Shown here: one piece after another, positions 1 through 12,127 of the stretch | How the letters are laid out: every line of letters begins with the position of its first letter | Numbering within the stretch: the stretch's first letter is position 1 | Source of the DNA: Coprinellus micaceus | Lineage: Eukaryota; Basidiomycota; Agaricomycetes; Agaricales; Psathyrellaceae | NCBI GenBank assembly: GCA_951394405.1 | Contig: OX596334.1 | Span: 2,852,001 to 2,916,000, forward strand | DNA length: 64,000 nucleotides | Reading direction: 5' to 3' | Program-made: the position numbers and the translations under genes | The notes under the pieces: generated by a model | Database searches by the model: none | What the model was told of the DNA's origin: nothing | The model's input: only the letters and a program-made list of their open reading frames with translations

Positions 1-69
1 CCACTCGGTTTCTGTAGATGCGTTCAATATGCATTCCTTTGGCTGGTGCTTCCTCTGTACTCTTAATTG

Positions 70-1918
70 CTATATGTCTACCTGTTGTTCCAAACAAGCC
101 CTCGTCCGACGCTGGAGGTAAATAAGCGCCCAAACCGCGTAGGCGATGTCGACGAGGAATAGGATAGTGATCGATGCTCGGAGAGCAGAGATGAAGAACG
201 AGTGCTCCGATACACCACCCCCTGACAAAGTTCTGCGGGCTAATCCTGTGTTGTTTCCCTCATCGCGCAAGACATCAGTCCTCCATACAAGTCCGAATAT
301 GGCGGAGACGAAGAGGATTAGCGACCTGAGATTCAAGTGATGGGGTTGGTCAGTTAGCCAAAGATGTTGATATGGGCAGGGAGGGAAGAGGATGTTGGAG
401 CGTGCCAGACTCACCATATCGTTGAGGACGCAGGGAGGGAAACCACTATCCAAAATTTGAACAAACTGAGGTTCATCTGGCGGGATTCCTGTTTGGATGG
501 TAAGTTAGATGTCAATAATGTGCTATGCTGAAAGTGGTGCGAGGGAACTGACTCGGAACCAGCCCTGAACGTATGCGACGCTCTTGGTTAGAGGTGAGCG
601 AAAGTGGAGACTCAGGATGATGCCGAATACGAGCCCAGATACAGCCCGGGAGATTGAGAGGAAGGTTAGCGTGCGTATGAGTCTGTCTTCGCTCGCTGAT
701 GGGATTTGGAATATGGTTGGGGACGCACTGAAGGAATGATGTTCAGGCGCTGTGCTCTGAGTGCGCGACGTAACAAGAGTAGATAACTCACGCTATCAGC
801 ACGAGCGTGATGCTGATCAATATGTTCCACTCGAAAATGCGTGATTCTACAAAGTTCATCCATAGCACACGGGCTTTCGCAGCAGTGTCTCCGTCCTCGG
901 TGTCCACAGTGTTGTGCCCTCCTTCGGTTCTCTCCAAAGTCATATCGTAGGCGGTCCTGAATGCAGGGAGACTGGCGTCTAGTTCTCCTGCATCCTCGAA
1001 CTTCGGCGCGCCATGCCTGATCTGGTTCTCGTAGTAACGCGGAATCCATAGCATAGCCAATAAATGGACCATTTGAATTGACCAGGCGATAAGAGTGATA
1101 GTTGACCGCAGTGCAGGTTTCCAGTTAGGTACCTTTTTGTAAAGGGTCTCGGCTTGGGATGACCCCGCTGGATGGTCAGACACCCTTGCTGGTGGAGATG
1201 CGCTACGGATTGAGGCGGGCAGGCTGTAGGGAGGAGGTTTCGGGTCATTCTCCACGATAGGCGAGACTGTTAGATGTGGGTTCGCATCGCAGGAGCTATG
1301 GGTAGAAGCCGCTTGGACCCAATGATCCAAGGTTAGGGGACCGGATGGCCGAGGTAGCCGTCCCCTAAACTCATGAGTATTGGAATTACAGACTGAAAGC
1401 TCACGGTTAGCGCAATTTCCGCGGTCAGTGGACAAGAGCAGCATACCAGGGCATAGCGGGGAGAGGGCGATGGGGACATATGTCTTCACCCTACATCCAT
1501 ATAATTAGTTTGTCTCTGAAAGATGCGTCAAGCCTTACCCAAAATGTTGAGGTATCATCCAGCCATCATCGACCCTGGAAGCGAGGCTAATGAATTACTT
1601 TCCCGAGGCATCAAAGGCGGAAACGTACATTTCGCAGGACCCGCAAGCTATGCATACCTGAGGTCCCAAAGGTTCTGTGGCTGGAACGGGGGCATAGTCT
1701 GTAAAAAAGAATTCCCTGGCATTTGTTTGCGTCGTTACAGTCTCCTCCTCGTCCGATTCATCGAGGCGAGTGAGGGTCATGCGGACATCGTTTCGAGACG
1801 AGGCCGAATCTGTGCTACGGGACCGAGACCGAGACCGAGACCGATTTGAATGCGCGGGCCTTGACCTGATGGTCCTCATCTTTTTGCCTGGAAAAATACA
1901 GTCGGCACCAGAGTCCAT
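70..1918 (-). CDS. Hypothetical multi-pass membrane protein
   Basis: I do not recognise the family. Conceptual exons on the minus strand start at 1918 with a basic N-terminus carrying an Arg-Ser repeat, and continue through a donor near 1660 (CAG|GTATGC). A long exon lies at about 1489-788 and smaller exons lie between about 740 and 70. Hydrophobic stretches suitable for membrane spans occur near 1100-1030, 815-788, 660-600, about 330-280 and about 190-120, so four to five spans are likely. The last exon ends in a basic-then-acidic tail with a stop at 70. The loop between spans 1 and 2 is acidic. Exon joins were not all resolved, especially 1595-1489 and 540-453. It could be a fungal-specific transmembrane sensor or receptor-like protein, but nothing in the sequence gives a function. 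Confidence 0.45.
1821..1844. repeat. Hexanucleotide microsatellite (GACCGA)4
   Basis: Four tandem copies of GACCGA lie within the first exon of the minus-strand membrane-protein gene. On the coding strand they give an alternating Arg-Ser tract near the N-terminus. Such tracts often vary in length between strains. Confidence 0.75.
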
Positions 1919-3273
1919 GCATCTTCTGTGGAACCCGTGAGTTCTACAAATCTGACGATGAACTAGAGGCTTGCCTGCACGATGTTCCTCGTTCTACGCT
2001 GCACCTGCCATTTGAATCATGGTCATTAAGGTACAGTACTTAACGCCTGTCCAACGCGATGCTGACTTTACTTTCAAACTAGGCAAAGATTAGTGGAGTG
2101 CAGGATCGTTGTGAGGATTGATTCGTACTTTTTACATCGAGTACAGGCGGTAGAGACATATTTCCCTCTGAGTTGAAGGGAAGACGTTGACCTCCGGATT
2201 TGTATGGGTCTCGAGGGAGACACCTCAACTTGGCTCATGGAGGTTTGGTTCCTGTCTCGTTAGCTAGTGAGACTCAGGTTCACATGCCAACGTAAAGGGA
2301 ACTAACCTTTGGGCCGCGCACAACAGCGAGAGGGCTAACACCCGTGAGCGTGGGGGGAAGGCTAAAGAAAGAAAGGAAAGACAGTCCGATGATTTGTAGC
2401 ACGGTAGCTTCGACTAATCTAAAGTATCCCGTTCCTGCACAGCAGTTGGCACAGGCGGACTGACAGAAGTGACTGCCATGAGGCTGAACACGGCATCAAC
2501 TGACGTGAGCAATCTGGTCATGAGCGCTCTAAGCACAGACAATCAGGACAGCCTCAAGACAGATTTAAAGAGATTTATCGTCGTTGTAGATGCCATTTCA
2601 GGGACTCGGGCCAAGAAGCGCCCATGAGAGCTATGAGATGGTGTTGGCGCTGCTGGCAGGCAAATTTCGGCAATCTCCGCCCCGGATCACAGCAACCTCG
2701 GCGCTGACATCACTTGAACTTGCCCGTGCCTCTCTGCACTCAACGTTGAATATGCCTTCAAAGGGGGGCGCTCCTCCCCGTCCAGAGAGGAAAATCAATT
2801 TAAAGGAGCAGTTCGAAGTACGCTTGTCATCCTGGGAGGCATCTCCAAATCTCATCCCCTCCATCAAATGCTCAGGGCTGCCATGCAATATCCCACTTTA
2901 TCGGGTGAGCTTGGACTCGCTCAGTGTCTAAGGTAAGTGCGACCCATGCTCCCCACACCCCGTGCTCTGAAGCACCAAAGGCTTCATTTGGTTGTATGAA
3001 CCAGAACAGCTACGATAGGGACTCCTGCCTTGACTATCAAGGCGCACCGAGGTCCGAGAGTGCAATAATGCTTGGGTTTGTTGCCTCACGTGCGTATTCT
3101 GGCGTTCGGGTCCCTGAATATGCCCCTAGATCCAGCAGAAGGACGGCAGACGCGCAGGGGGGCATGAGGCATTAGGACGAGCGGGGACTCTTGGTAAACA
3201 GCCCGAATTCTTGTCCGTTGGTATACTAACCAGTAAACACATACAATATCGAATGGATCGAAGCCCATCCACT
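1919..3273. other. Intergenic, no gene supported
   Basis: About 1.35 kb between the membrane protein start and the amidase stop. Open frames overlap on both strands near 2590-2930 (113 aa plus, 85 aa minus), but neither shows a recognisable domain, a clear splice pattern or a signal peptide. I see no gene here. Confidence 0.5.
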
Positions 3274-5606
3274 TTACGCCTTCAATTGTGCCTCTTGGAA
3301 CTGGTCCCAGGCTCCGGGCCCAAACCCACGACTTGTCCCCAACGCCCCGTCGACGACCTTCATCAAAGCCAGCACCTTCTCGTCCTCCCACCTCTTTCCA
3401 ACAATCTGGATATTCACCGGGAGACCGTTCGAAAGTTCTGGGTCATACAATTTCTTGGCGCCATAGTAGACCCCCTTCTCCATAATCTTTGTTCCGTGGC
3501 CACCCTCTTGCTCCCATTCTTCCGTGATCTGGTCCTTCTTGGCGTCGACTCGGGTGGCTGGAAGGCAGCCAACTGGCATGTCAAGGACGTTGTAGAGGAT
3601 GGTGGCAACTGCCAGCGCAGAAAAGTTGTCGCAGCCACTATCATTCACAGTCAACAATTTTCGGCCCGGACGAAAGAGGTTTCGGTTCACCCATGGGGAA
3701 GTTGAGGAAGAGCTTGCACAGGCGCGATAATACCATCGAGACCAAGGGCATCATTCCACACTTCCTGGTACCATTGCTCGGTAAAGTTGTCCCGCTCGCG
3801 GGTCAGAGCCCAGTATTCCCCTATGGACTTGGCCCTTGAAGCACGGAGAGTGTCGGCGAAGATCTTGTCCCCCATGACGCTCTCGAGGACCCAGCCAGCA
3901 AATGAACGCACGAAAGCTGGAATTAGTGGTGAGTGTCATGGTCACACCTGCAGGCGAGTGCTTACCGGGAAGCTTGGGGCCGAGGGTGGAGAGGAACAGG
4001 GAGCTTTCCTGGAATTATCCTTCACAGGCTGCATCTCAACAAGCTAGGTCTCTGGTACTCACCTTCTTGTCCGGTCCTAGATGGCTGAGGAGCGTCTTGT
4101 ACCCATCAGACGAAGTTAGAGCTACAAACAGATTTAAACCAGCAGCCGCTGTGAGGTTTGGTGTCTCAGCCCACTGTCTCCCATCTATGTACGACCCAGC
4201 TTACTGTCAGGAATGGAAATCTCAACGCAGTCGTGCCCTTGCTCCCTCAAAGTTTCGATGGTCTCAAGAACCGCGCGTTTGCATGCTGGCGATGCCTTGA
4301 CGTAGCCATCTGCAGGCCTGGGTGAGACTAGCCCTTTCGAGCAACTGAGGTGACGAACCAGAGGTGTAGTATCCGAACTTCAGCTTGGGTGGCAAATTGA
4401 CCTCTTTGAAAGGGACTGGAGGGACATCATGTAGTACGCTTGGTTTTCCGAGCAGAGCTTTGGAGAGGAGCACCACATCATCGACCGACCTGCCAATGTG
4501 AGTTGAAGTCGTTCAAATTCGTATGCGATGGACAGTCCGCTGACCTTGCCATGGGCCCAGCGACCGTTTTGATGCCTTCGAACCCACCCACAGGTCCCTT
4601 GACGCCAACATACGAGACTCTCCCAGAGCCGGGCTTGAGTGAATAGATACCGCAGTAAGCGGCTGGGATTCTCAAACTCCCTCCAATATCAGTTCCAATT
4701 CCAAGAGCTGAGCCATCCATGGCCAATAAAGCCCCTTCTCCGCCAGAAGAACCGCCGGAGGAGTAGTTCGGGCTGTATGGGTTGAGTGTGCGACCCCAAA
4801 GAGGGTTGGAGCATTCGAATGCGAGCATGGTTTGCGGGACATTTGTTTTGACGAAGAGGACAGCGCCCGCGACGAGAAGGTGGTCGATGAGCTGCAAGCA
4901 CAGAGTGAGTAAGGCCGTGGACTGGTGGCCTGGTGATAATGCACTTACGTCCGCGTTCTTCGTGGATGGGTTATTTGCCCATTGGGTGAAGCCAATGGTG
5001 AGGTCGACGCCCTCAATTTCGACTGTCGCCCCGTCAGCTGGTGGCCCCAAACCGCACGCATAAGACCGACACGCACATTGGTCCTTGATGCTGATCTGTT
5101 TTGGGTGTGAGCGGACGGGAGTGACCTGACACAGTGAACAATGGGCATACCGGTACACCATGCAAAGGTCCGCTGACCTTGCCCGTCTTCACGAACTCTT
5201 CGTCCAGAGCCTTGGCTCGCGCTCGCGCTTTGTCGAAGAAAACTGCGCACACATGCCAAGTTTAGATATGAATGCGGGCGGTAACTACCCGATCGGCTGC
5301 ACCTTCAGTCAGACAGTTCGTCTTCGAGTGGGCAAGCGCTGCTCGTCCAATGTAGGCCTCGAGGACCTCAGTGGCCGTCCATTCCCTAGCGGCAATCCGG
5401 GAGACGATGCTTGTAGCTTCGTTCGAAGTACGATTAAGGAGCCTTAGCATTGGGATTACGGAAAGGAAGGTGAAGTGCTCACCAGACGCCATGAGATACT
5501 GAGAATGGTCCTCGGCAACTACGCTTCCAGCAGCTGCCAGCGCAATATCTCTCTCGTCGCGTTTGGTGACGATTACGTCCGTATTCGACGCGGTAAAGGG
5601 CCACAT
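3274..5606 (-). CDS. Amidase signature family hydrolase (acetamidase/FAAH-like)
   Basis: A multi-exon gene for an amidase-signature enzyme, which hydrolyses carboxamides to acid plus ammonia or amine. The diagnostic core is encoded near 4800-4640: GGSSGGEGALLA followed by GIGTDIGGSLRIPAAYCG. The family uses a Ser-Ser-Lys triad. The two serines are visible (GGSSGG and DIGGS), and the Lys lies in the IKDQ stretch after GPLHGVPV near 5100. The start at 5606 gives a short N-terminal region (MWPFTASNTDVIV) before an intron; a further upstream exon cannot be excluded. No secretion signal is seen, so a cytosolic enzyme is likely. The C-terminal exons run to the stop at 3274 and end ...FQEAQLKA. The layout resembles fungal acetamidases and fatty-acid amide hydrolases; substrate cannot be told from sequence. 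Confidence 0.88.
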
Positions 5607-6973
5607 GGTCTTGGAAAGAACTCAGAGCTGTAGCAAGACGGGTGAGAGTCGAAGACAAGAAGCGCGTAGACACAAGGACGATGGTCCCATCATTCCAAAC
5701 ATGTGCCCCTGACGACTTTACCCACGGGCGCTTAAAGAACGGTTCCCGGCCAATAGGGGTCAGGTGACATCACCAGATGCAAGTGTCCGAGTTCCTTAGT
5801 GACACCAGTGACCACTGACTCGTTGGTGGCCGAGGGTCTCCAAATACACAGTAATGTGTAGTCTTTGAGTCCCTGAGAAAGGCGACGTAGCAGGTATGCC
5901 CCAGCGTAACCGCCAACGACATCCTCCCCACGATGCGGTTAGGCAATCGCCGGCGTCACATTTTATTTAGGGCCCATTTGGTATGTCCGGGGAGCTAGGC
6001 GTAGGCATTAGCGCGATAGATGTACAAGAGATACTGCGATATAATATACGGTAGGTTCTCTGTCTGGTAATGAGATATCTACGTCCGGAACAAGGGGCGC
6101 TACTGTTTTGGGTCTTTCCTAACGACTGTTCTTGGAGGTTCTTGGGCGCTTATTAATAAGTGGGTCGCGACGTTGGTGCTCCCATCTACTATTGGCCATT
6201 GTGGCCACAGTTGATTCTTCTTTTCTCCTTCACGACTACTTGACTCTCCTCGAGGGAGGACGCCGACACCTCGACATCCACCCCGATTTTAAAGGCACTT
6301 TATGTGCCCTTTTGGCGAAGACTGTCGTGGGGATCACCTTCCGATATGATCATACGCTGAAGGGGGACGGACGACCATCATCTCCCGGTCACTCGCTCGG
6401 CAACACAAACCTCGACTGCATCTCGTCCGCATTGACAACTGACATGATGAGAGGGTCGAGTAGGATTGCTCAGCATCAAGTTCCCCCATTTTCGAGCTGG
6501 CCCTGCAGATCGGATCCCAACGTGTCTTTCATATGAAGCGCGCTTGCTTATGGTTTGTCATTAAGTAGATACTTAGATTCTCTAGTATATACTTGAATGG
6601 CGTCCCAGAAATGTGACTTCGATGTCGAGCCAAGCGCCGAACTTCAAATATGTCGGCAACCTTGAGCTTGGTGGGCCTGCGTGTGAGTGGGGCAATTGGT
6701 GGATATGTAATACCACATTAACGAATGGGGCTCTGACTTGCTCCCAGTATTCGTCTGCTGCTTCCCGTCGTCATTCCATGAAGGCGACGTCTTGAATGGA
6801 AAAGCTCTTCCCACACATGACGTCCGCATACCCACGGCGTCGCGTTTTGTGCGACCTCATTGCGTTTACCCATTCGGCAGCGGCAATGTTGACCTCACTG
6901 ACACAGGCGTGCCCTGCAGATCGGTTAGGACACGTTTCTCCGACCCTCAACCCACCTTCATCCTCCTTGCTGA
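5607..6973. other. Divergent intergenic region, no gene supported
   Basis: About 1.37 kb between divergently transcribed genes (amidase minus, WW protein plus), so it should hold both promoters. A 134-codon frame at 6132-6536 (plus) has no recognisable domain. A short stretch starting GCCCTGCAGATCGG near 6499 recurs near 6910, followed by loosely similar sequence, which hints at a small local duplication. Confidence 0.5.
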
Positions 6974-9560
6974 ATGGCCGAGAGGTTCCTCACAGCGTCT
7001 TCCGGCGCGTTCGACGGGTCAAGTGCTGCAGCAAGTGACCCCCTCGAGGAAGGTATCCAATTTCCACAGCCGGTCATCGACCTTCCCAGTTATCCCAGAC
7101 CGTTGGCATTAGGAACCGATCGAGAAGAGCTGTCAATGGGCGATAGCGTCTTTGGAGGCAGCACAGGAAACCTTCCTCGGGATCTCCACATGGCAGACGA
7201 AATACTTCACTTGGTTGAGGTCACGACACGTGGAGAGCCAGAGTATGAAAGGTATCGGAGAGGGTACACTCAGTGAGTAATCTGCATTCCTCTTCAGCGA
7301 CCTGCAGTCCCATGACCTGTGAACCTGCCACAGTCCGGCGGTCTACGAGCCCTACGATATCCCAGCACTCAAGACATCGTTCGACGCACCTCCATGTCCT
7401 GAAGGCTGGCGGACCTTTATCCATCCAGAGGGGTTGAGATACTTTTTCAACGCCTCCCCAGACCTTGTCAGTACCTCTTCGCCCCTCCACCTTCGCGACC
7501 TTTAGCTGAGCAGGCGTAACTAGCCAGTGCCAGTGCTGACAGAAGCCTGGATCTACGACGAGGAAATATATGGCAGACTGACGGAATACATGGGCCAAAT
7601 CTACCAATATATGGAAAGAAAGGGCGTCACCTTCCCTCGACCAGCTCTCACCGGCACCGATCTCGCAAAAGACGCATATCTATACCCACAAGACCTAGCG
7701 CCCGTGGTCTTGGTGCTTGAGTTCAAGCTTTCCGGTAACGTCGGGTACTACTTCGTATCCCATCCTACAAAGGCCCTTTTCTGGTTGGACCCTTTCGATT
7801 TTTCTGAAATGCTGGGTGAGGTGCACATCAAGCATACCGAATGGCTTGTGGGGTTACAGATGAAGAGTCATTATTGGACACACAACGACTACTTCCCACA
7901 CCTTTATGAGTTAAAGCACGAAGATTTGGAAGAGGCAGAGGATTTGCTCGCTACGGCCATCGGAGGTAAGCTCTACATTGGCTAGTAAGTTTCCGGACGG
8001 CACCCTGAGCAACGCCTCCGTAGACGCTGTGACTTCATCAACTGCGACGACCGGGCTATATGATCTGGAGCAACTGAAGCTTCTCCAGATTCTTCTCCAG
8101 CGGTACGAGCAGAAACCAATAGAGCGGCGACGACGTATTATCGGAGAACGCCGGATACTCTGTACGTGCAGTTCACTCTCCACGACCTCTCAGACCGACC
8201 TCAATACCTTTTCCAGGTCGGCTTCTTGACAACTTCTGTAAGTCACGGCGTTCCTTGGTCGAATTGGCGACCACTGACTCTCAGCCTAGACCGTCAGCGA
8301 TTCCTGAACCTTTACGGCGAGCGAGGAGCGAGACTCGATTCCACCCAGTCCATTCACTATTCGACATTCCGTCGTCAGAAATTTGTGAACCCGACGTCAC
8401 AGAAGGAATCACCCAGTGCCTGGTACAAGCGGGTGTATCCTTCTCTACTTGGTCGTCGTTCATCTGTCAACGACGAGCTCATGACTGAGGACGCCGACCC
8501 CCCAATTGACCGAGAGGTGAAGGAAATGCATCAGGAATCAGTTTGGATGCGAATCCTCTCTCTTCTTATGTTTGGAACACCGGGAATGCACATATACCAA
8601 CTTCGGGAGATAACCGTGGACCAGATCGTAAGCCAGCAGAGTTTGATCAAGTACTCGCAGAGCATGGTCGAGGAATGGCGAGATGTGGCTTTATATGTGG
8701 GTCCTTCTCAAATTTACCTACACGGTGCCTGTGGGGCTAATCGCGCACGCGTAGGGAACCGTCATGATGGGCGCGGATATGTCGTTTCTGAGTATTGGGA
8801 GCGTCGACGAGAGCTCCTCTGGTGGAAAGGCTTCCAGTCCCCAAAGAGCTGTGTATTTCTCCTTCTTGATGAGTCTAGCCTCTGTCATCTTGTGTATGCT
8901 TCTGCTAAGGCAACACCGAGAAGCGATGAGTGTAAGTCGCATCACCTCTACGAAGCCGTAGCCCGTTAAATCCTTTTCTTCGGTAGGTCACGTTCATTGC
9001 AAACCGCAGCAATTCGCGGTGGGGACTAGAATCGCTTGCGCTGATGTACGCGTTGCCGTTCGCCCTGTTAATCTGGTCGTATGTCCATTGCCGTATTCCA
9101 CACGTATACCCGCATTTGACCGAGCGCTTGTGGCTTTTTTAGGTTCGTTTCATTTTTCGTGTCCTTCGCAATACTCTGGTACGGGTCTTCGGACTACACT
9201 GTCATCGCTGTTGTCTCCGCCGTGCTCCTAGGATCCCTCGTTGCGATCGTATGGGTGGCCCAGGCACAATACGAGGAGGATCCGTATGAGTCCTATCTGA
9301 CAACGGTGGTCGAATGGGTCAAAGACCTCTTCCACCGCGATGGGACCTACGACTCTGACTCGTCATCGACCACGACGAAGAGCTCTCGTGACTCCTCCAA
9401 AAGATCTGTCAAAGCGGAGAACGCGAGCGGGAACCAAACAAAACCCGGCCGTGCGACGAACGCCCATGCTACCAGATACCGTTCCAGTCAAACGAACGCC
9501 TCAGTGCCGATGCATTCGCAAAACGAGGAATCGGGTGTTGCATCAACGTCCCAGGTCTAA
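6974..9560 (+). CDS. WW-like-domain multi-pass membrane protein (Agaricomycete type)
   Basis: Exon 1 (from ATG 6974) gives a low-complexity N-terminus. It is spliced (donor about 7272, acceptor about 7332) to an exon with a WW-like motif, GWRTFIHPEGLRYFFN, near 7405-7452. WW domains bind proline-rich ligands. Later exons give a long cytosolic region (7527-8700) with a charged stretch (QKPIERRRRIIGERR), then hydrophobic spans near 8850-8920, 9020-9080 and 9140-9270. The acidic Ser-rich tail ends at 9560 (...GVASTSQV). Introns with clear GT-AG borders lie near 7480-7524, 7966-8024 and 8700-8755. The combination of an N-terminal WW-like motif, a conserved middle and C-terminal membrane spans matches a family I know from Agaricomycete genomes, with no assigned function. 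The second WW tryptophan is shifted to a later position, so the domain may be degenerate. Confidence 0.72.
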
Positions 9561-9704
9561 GGACGGGTGTTTGGCTGGGGCGGAATTACGCAAGGAATAC
9601 GAGCATATTTGGGTAAATTCAGGACGCTGAATTATATACTCCTTGATACACTAATACATCATCGGCAAACTGATTTGGATTCCCTCAGCGTTCTGGGCGA
9701 CCAA

Positions 9705-10468
9705 CTATGGAGGCGGGCCTTGAACAGGGGCAAGCCAGCCCCTTCTTTCCCCTTCAACAATAGCATCATAGAAGCACCTCCCAATGCGCTCATAGGCAGC
9801 ATCGTTGGGGTGAGTGCCGTCCACCAGGTCGGGAATCCCAACGACCCTCCCACAGTCTGCGAAGATGACCCACCTTCCTGCGTTCACCCTCTGCTGGACA
9901 ACACCAGGAATCGCCCCATTGTAAGCGTGGATTCTTGTCAGGGCATCTGGGTTCGCGTTTGCGGGCAGGGAGGACACGACAACCATGGTGAGGGGTGGGA
10001 AGTTGAGAAGGTCGTCGATGAGTCTTCCAAGCCTTGCGGGCGCATTGCCAACGTCGAGGTTTCCGGTCATGTCATTGGTCCCAACGAGGACAGTAGCAAT
10101 GTTGGGACGATTGGTGGGCATAGAAATTCGCATCTTGGCTGCAACCGAATCAATAACGTAGCCCGGCCAACCCTCAGTGTCTTTGTCTTTGAAGGTGGAT
10201 CCGACAGCTGGGTTGTTACCGACCATGTTGACGACGTTGCCGTCCCTCTCAAGGAGGTTGTAGAGATCGTCGCGGTAGCCGTTGCCTTGGCTGCTTCCGA
10301 CACCATAAGTGATGGAGGCTACAGTGGACCATATTTAGAGGTAAATAGCCTCGACAAAGGTCGGAGTAACCTACCGCCGAGTGGCATGATTCTACAGGTC
10401 TTTCCAGAGAATGAAAGTACTCTGCGAAAGCACGCGGCCGCGATCAGTAAATGCAAGAAAGAGCGCAT
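9705..10468 (-). CDS. Secreted SGNH/GDSL hydrolase, CE3-like (copy 1)
   Basis: A two-exon gene for a secreted SGNH-fold esterase of the kind placed near carbohydrate esterase family 3 (acetyl-xylan esterases). The first exon (ATG at 10468) encodes a hydrophobic signal peptide and KTCRIMPLGG. A short intron splits the nucleophile block, and splicing gives MPLGASITYGVGS, where Ser is the nucleophile. Other family blocks are VGTNDMT (block III Asn) and DGTHPNDAAYERIG (catalytic Asp/His) near the C-terminus. The stop is at 9705. The usual GDS is GAS here. A TATA-like element lies 60-70 bp upstream. It is about 70% identical over the last 173 residues, by manual count, to the neighbouring gene at 11365-12127, so the two are a recent tandem duplication. 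A role in removing acetyl groups from plant hemicellulose is inferred from family only. Confidence 0.87.
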
Positions 10469-10529
10469 ATCAAGGAAGAAAAGCGGGAGAGGGCCGGGGA
10501 TGCCAGTAAGGAGCCCTTGTCTGGCTGCA

Positions 10530-10537
10530 TTTTTATA
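10530..10537 (-). promoter_or_regulatory. TATA-like element of SGNH hydrolase copy 1
   Basis: TATAAAAA on the minus strand, 62-69 bp upstream of the start codon at 10468, a typical spacing for a strongly regulated fungal gene. Confidence 0.45.
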
Positions 10538-11364
10538 GCTACTGAAGTGCCTTCCGCACTTATCCTGGTTCCAGTCGTATCTTGGGTGGTCACACAAGCG
10601 GAGGCTAGATTTCCCCATCGCAGCCCATCATCGCAGTTACGCATTACGGGCGTGCACGTTTGTACGGCAACAGCCGGATACGGGTGCTCCTAATCGTTCC
10701 ACCACATCACCCTATTGATAGGAAAGGTAAACACTGTAAATACATGAAACGCTTGGATTTGAGTGTCCAGTATGTGGGTTCGGTTCAGGCGCCGCACTTG
10801 GGCGCTTATTCGTCCAACGCAGGCACACGCCCGATATAGCACTGGAATTGGGCTTCCGACCCGGCACACGCCACCACATGCACCGGAAGGGAGTTCTAGG
10901 CGGAGACGGACGGAAGCACCTGAATTGAGCCTTGAAAGGAACTCGTTTCGCCGATGGCTCGGGAAATTCCCTATCAGTTTTGCGCGGGGCTGCATGGCAT
11001 TGCGAGCCTAACCAAAATGATACCGACGAGAGCTCAGCGCTCAGCTCCCGGGCCTGCAAAGCTTGAACCAAGTGAGGTAACGCCCTAGACTCGTAACCAG
11101 CCCTCTACGAGCCGCGAAGCGCAACCTTGATGAGCAGGGGTCGCCCTCATAGAGGGTCAGTCGCAGGTCCAGTAACGCCTACTGTGAGCAGGGGCCTGAA
11201 CCTGCCTAGCCTTGGCACCCGCCCTACGGCGTTTGCGAGTACCTCGGGCGATATAAGTACTCGTAACCAACCTAGGACCGCATACGTTTGATAATCTATG
11301 TACTTTCTACGTCAATTGCGCGGGCACGAGCTTGATCCATTCCAAGGTAACAACCAATTAGCTT
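10538..11364. other. Intergenic spacer of the tandem hydrolases
   Basis: About 0.8 kb. Imperfect short repeats are visible at 11040-11280: ACTCGTAACCA occurs twice (near 11089 and 11262) and TGAGCAGGGG twice (near 11132 and 11188). No coding potential is supported. Confidence 0.45.
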
Positions 11365-12127
11365 TTACGGTTCAGGCCCTAGGACAGGTGCAACCCAGCC
11401 CCGCTTCTCTCCTTCGACGATCGCATCGTGAAGACATTTACCAATGCGTTCGTACGCGGCATCATTGGGGTGCGTCCCGTCAACAAGGTCGGAAAGCCCA
11501 GCCAACCTCCCACAGTCGGCGAAAATGACCCGCCTTCCCGCCTTAACCCTCCGTCGGACGACTCCATGGAGGGCATCGTTGTATGCCTCGATCCTTTCTT
11601 GAGCCTCTGGGTTGTCGTTGGCTGGTAAAGAAGATACGACAACTAGGGTGCGGGATGGGAAGCCGAGGAGCTCATCAATGAGCGCACCCAATCTAGCGGG
11701 AGCGTTGCGGGCATCGATATTTCTGGTCATGTCGTTCGTCCCGACGAGAATAGTGGCGACGTTGGGGCGGTTCGCTGACATCGAGGCACGCATTTTGGTC
11801 GCAACCTCGTCGATGATGAAGCCGGACCAGCCTTCAGTGTCTTTATCCTGCATGGTGCAATTCCCGGCTGGGTGGGTTCCGACCATGTTGACGACGTTGC
11901 CATTCTTCTCGAGGAGGCGGTAGAGCCGATCGCGGTAGCCATTCCCGTGGGTGCTTCCTACACCGTAAGTGATGGAAGCTGGAATTGGCCAGGTTGGTGT
12001 CTACACTGTCAGCCAGGGATTGAAAGGACGCACCGCCAAGGGGCATGATTCGATATGTCCTCTTTGCGAGTGCGAGGGCTTGGGTAAGCCAAGTAGCCAC
12101 TACCGCCAAAGCAAGGAAAAGGCGCAT
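11365..12127 (-). CDS. Secreted SGNH/GDSL hydrolase, CE3-like (copy 2)
   Basis: Tandem paralogue of the gene at 9705-10468, same strand and same exon structure. The ATG at 12127 opens a signal peptide (MRLFLALAVVATWLTQALAL) followed by RTYRIMPLGG. An intron with donor GTGCGT and acceptor CCAG splits the nucleophile block, giving LGASITYGVGS after splicing. Downstream are VGTNDMT, VVVSSLPAN and DGTHPNDAAYERIG, the Asn and Asp/His blocks of SGNH hydrolases. The stop is at 11365. Differences from copy 1 lie mostly in surface-type positions, while the catalytic blocks are unchanged, so both copies look functional. An AT-rich TATA-like stretch (ATAAATA) lies at 12176-12182, about 50 bp upstream of the start. 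Confidence 0.88.

Noticed and set aside
2590..2931. 113-codon plus-strand frame overlapping an 85-codon minus-strand frame
   Set aside because: No domain, no splice pattern and no promoter signal; opposite frames of similar length are common in GC-rich sequence.
6132..6536. 134-codon frame upstream of the WW gene
   Set aside because: Composition is not gene-like, no recognisable motif, and it lies in the promoter interval of two divergent genes.
9567..10538. 323-codon plus-strand open frame
   Set aside because: Antisense shadow of the SGNH hydrolase on the minus strand, which carries the signal peptide and catalytic blocks.
11041..11290. Possible tandem repeat array between the SGNH hydrolases
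   Set aside because: Only two short motifs recur, at unequal spacing, with no regular unit.
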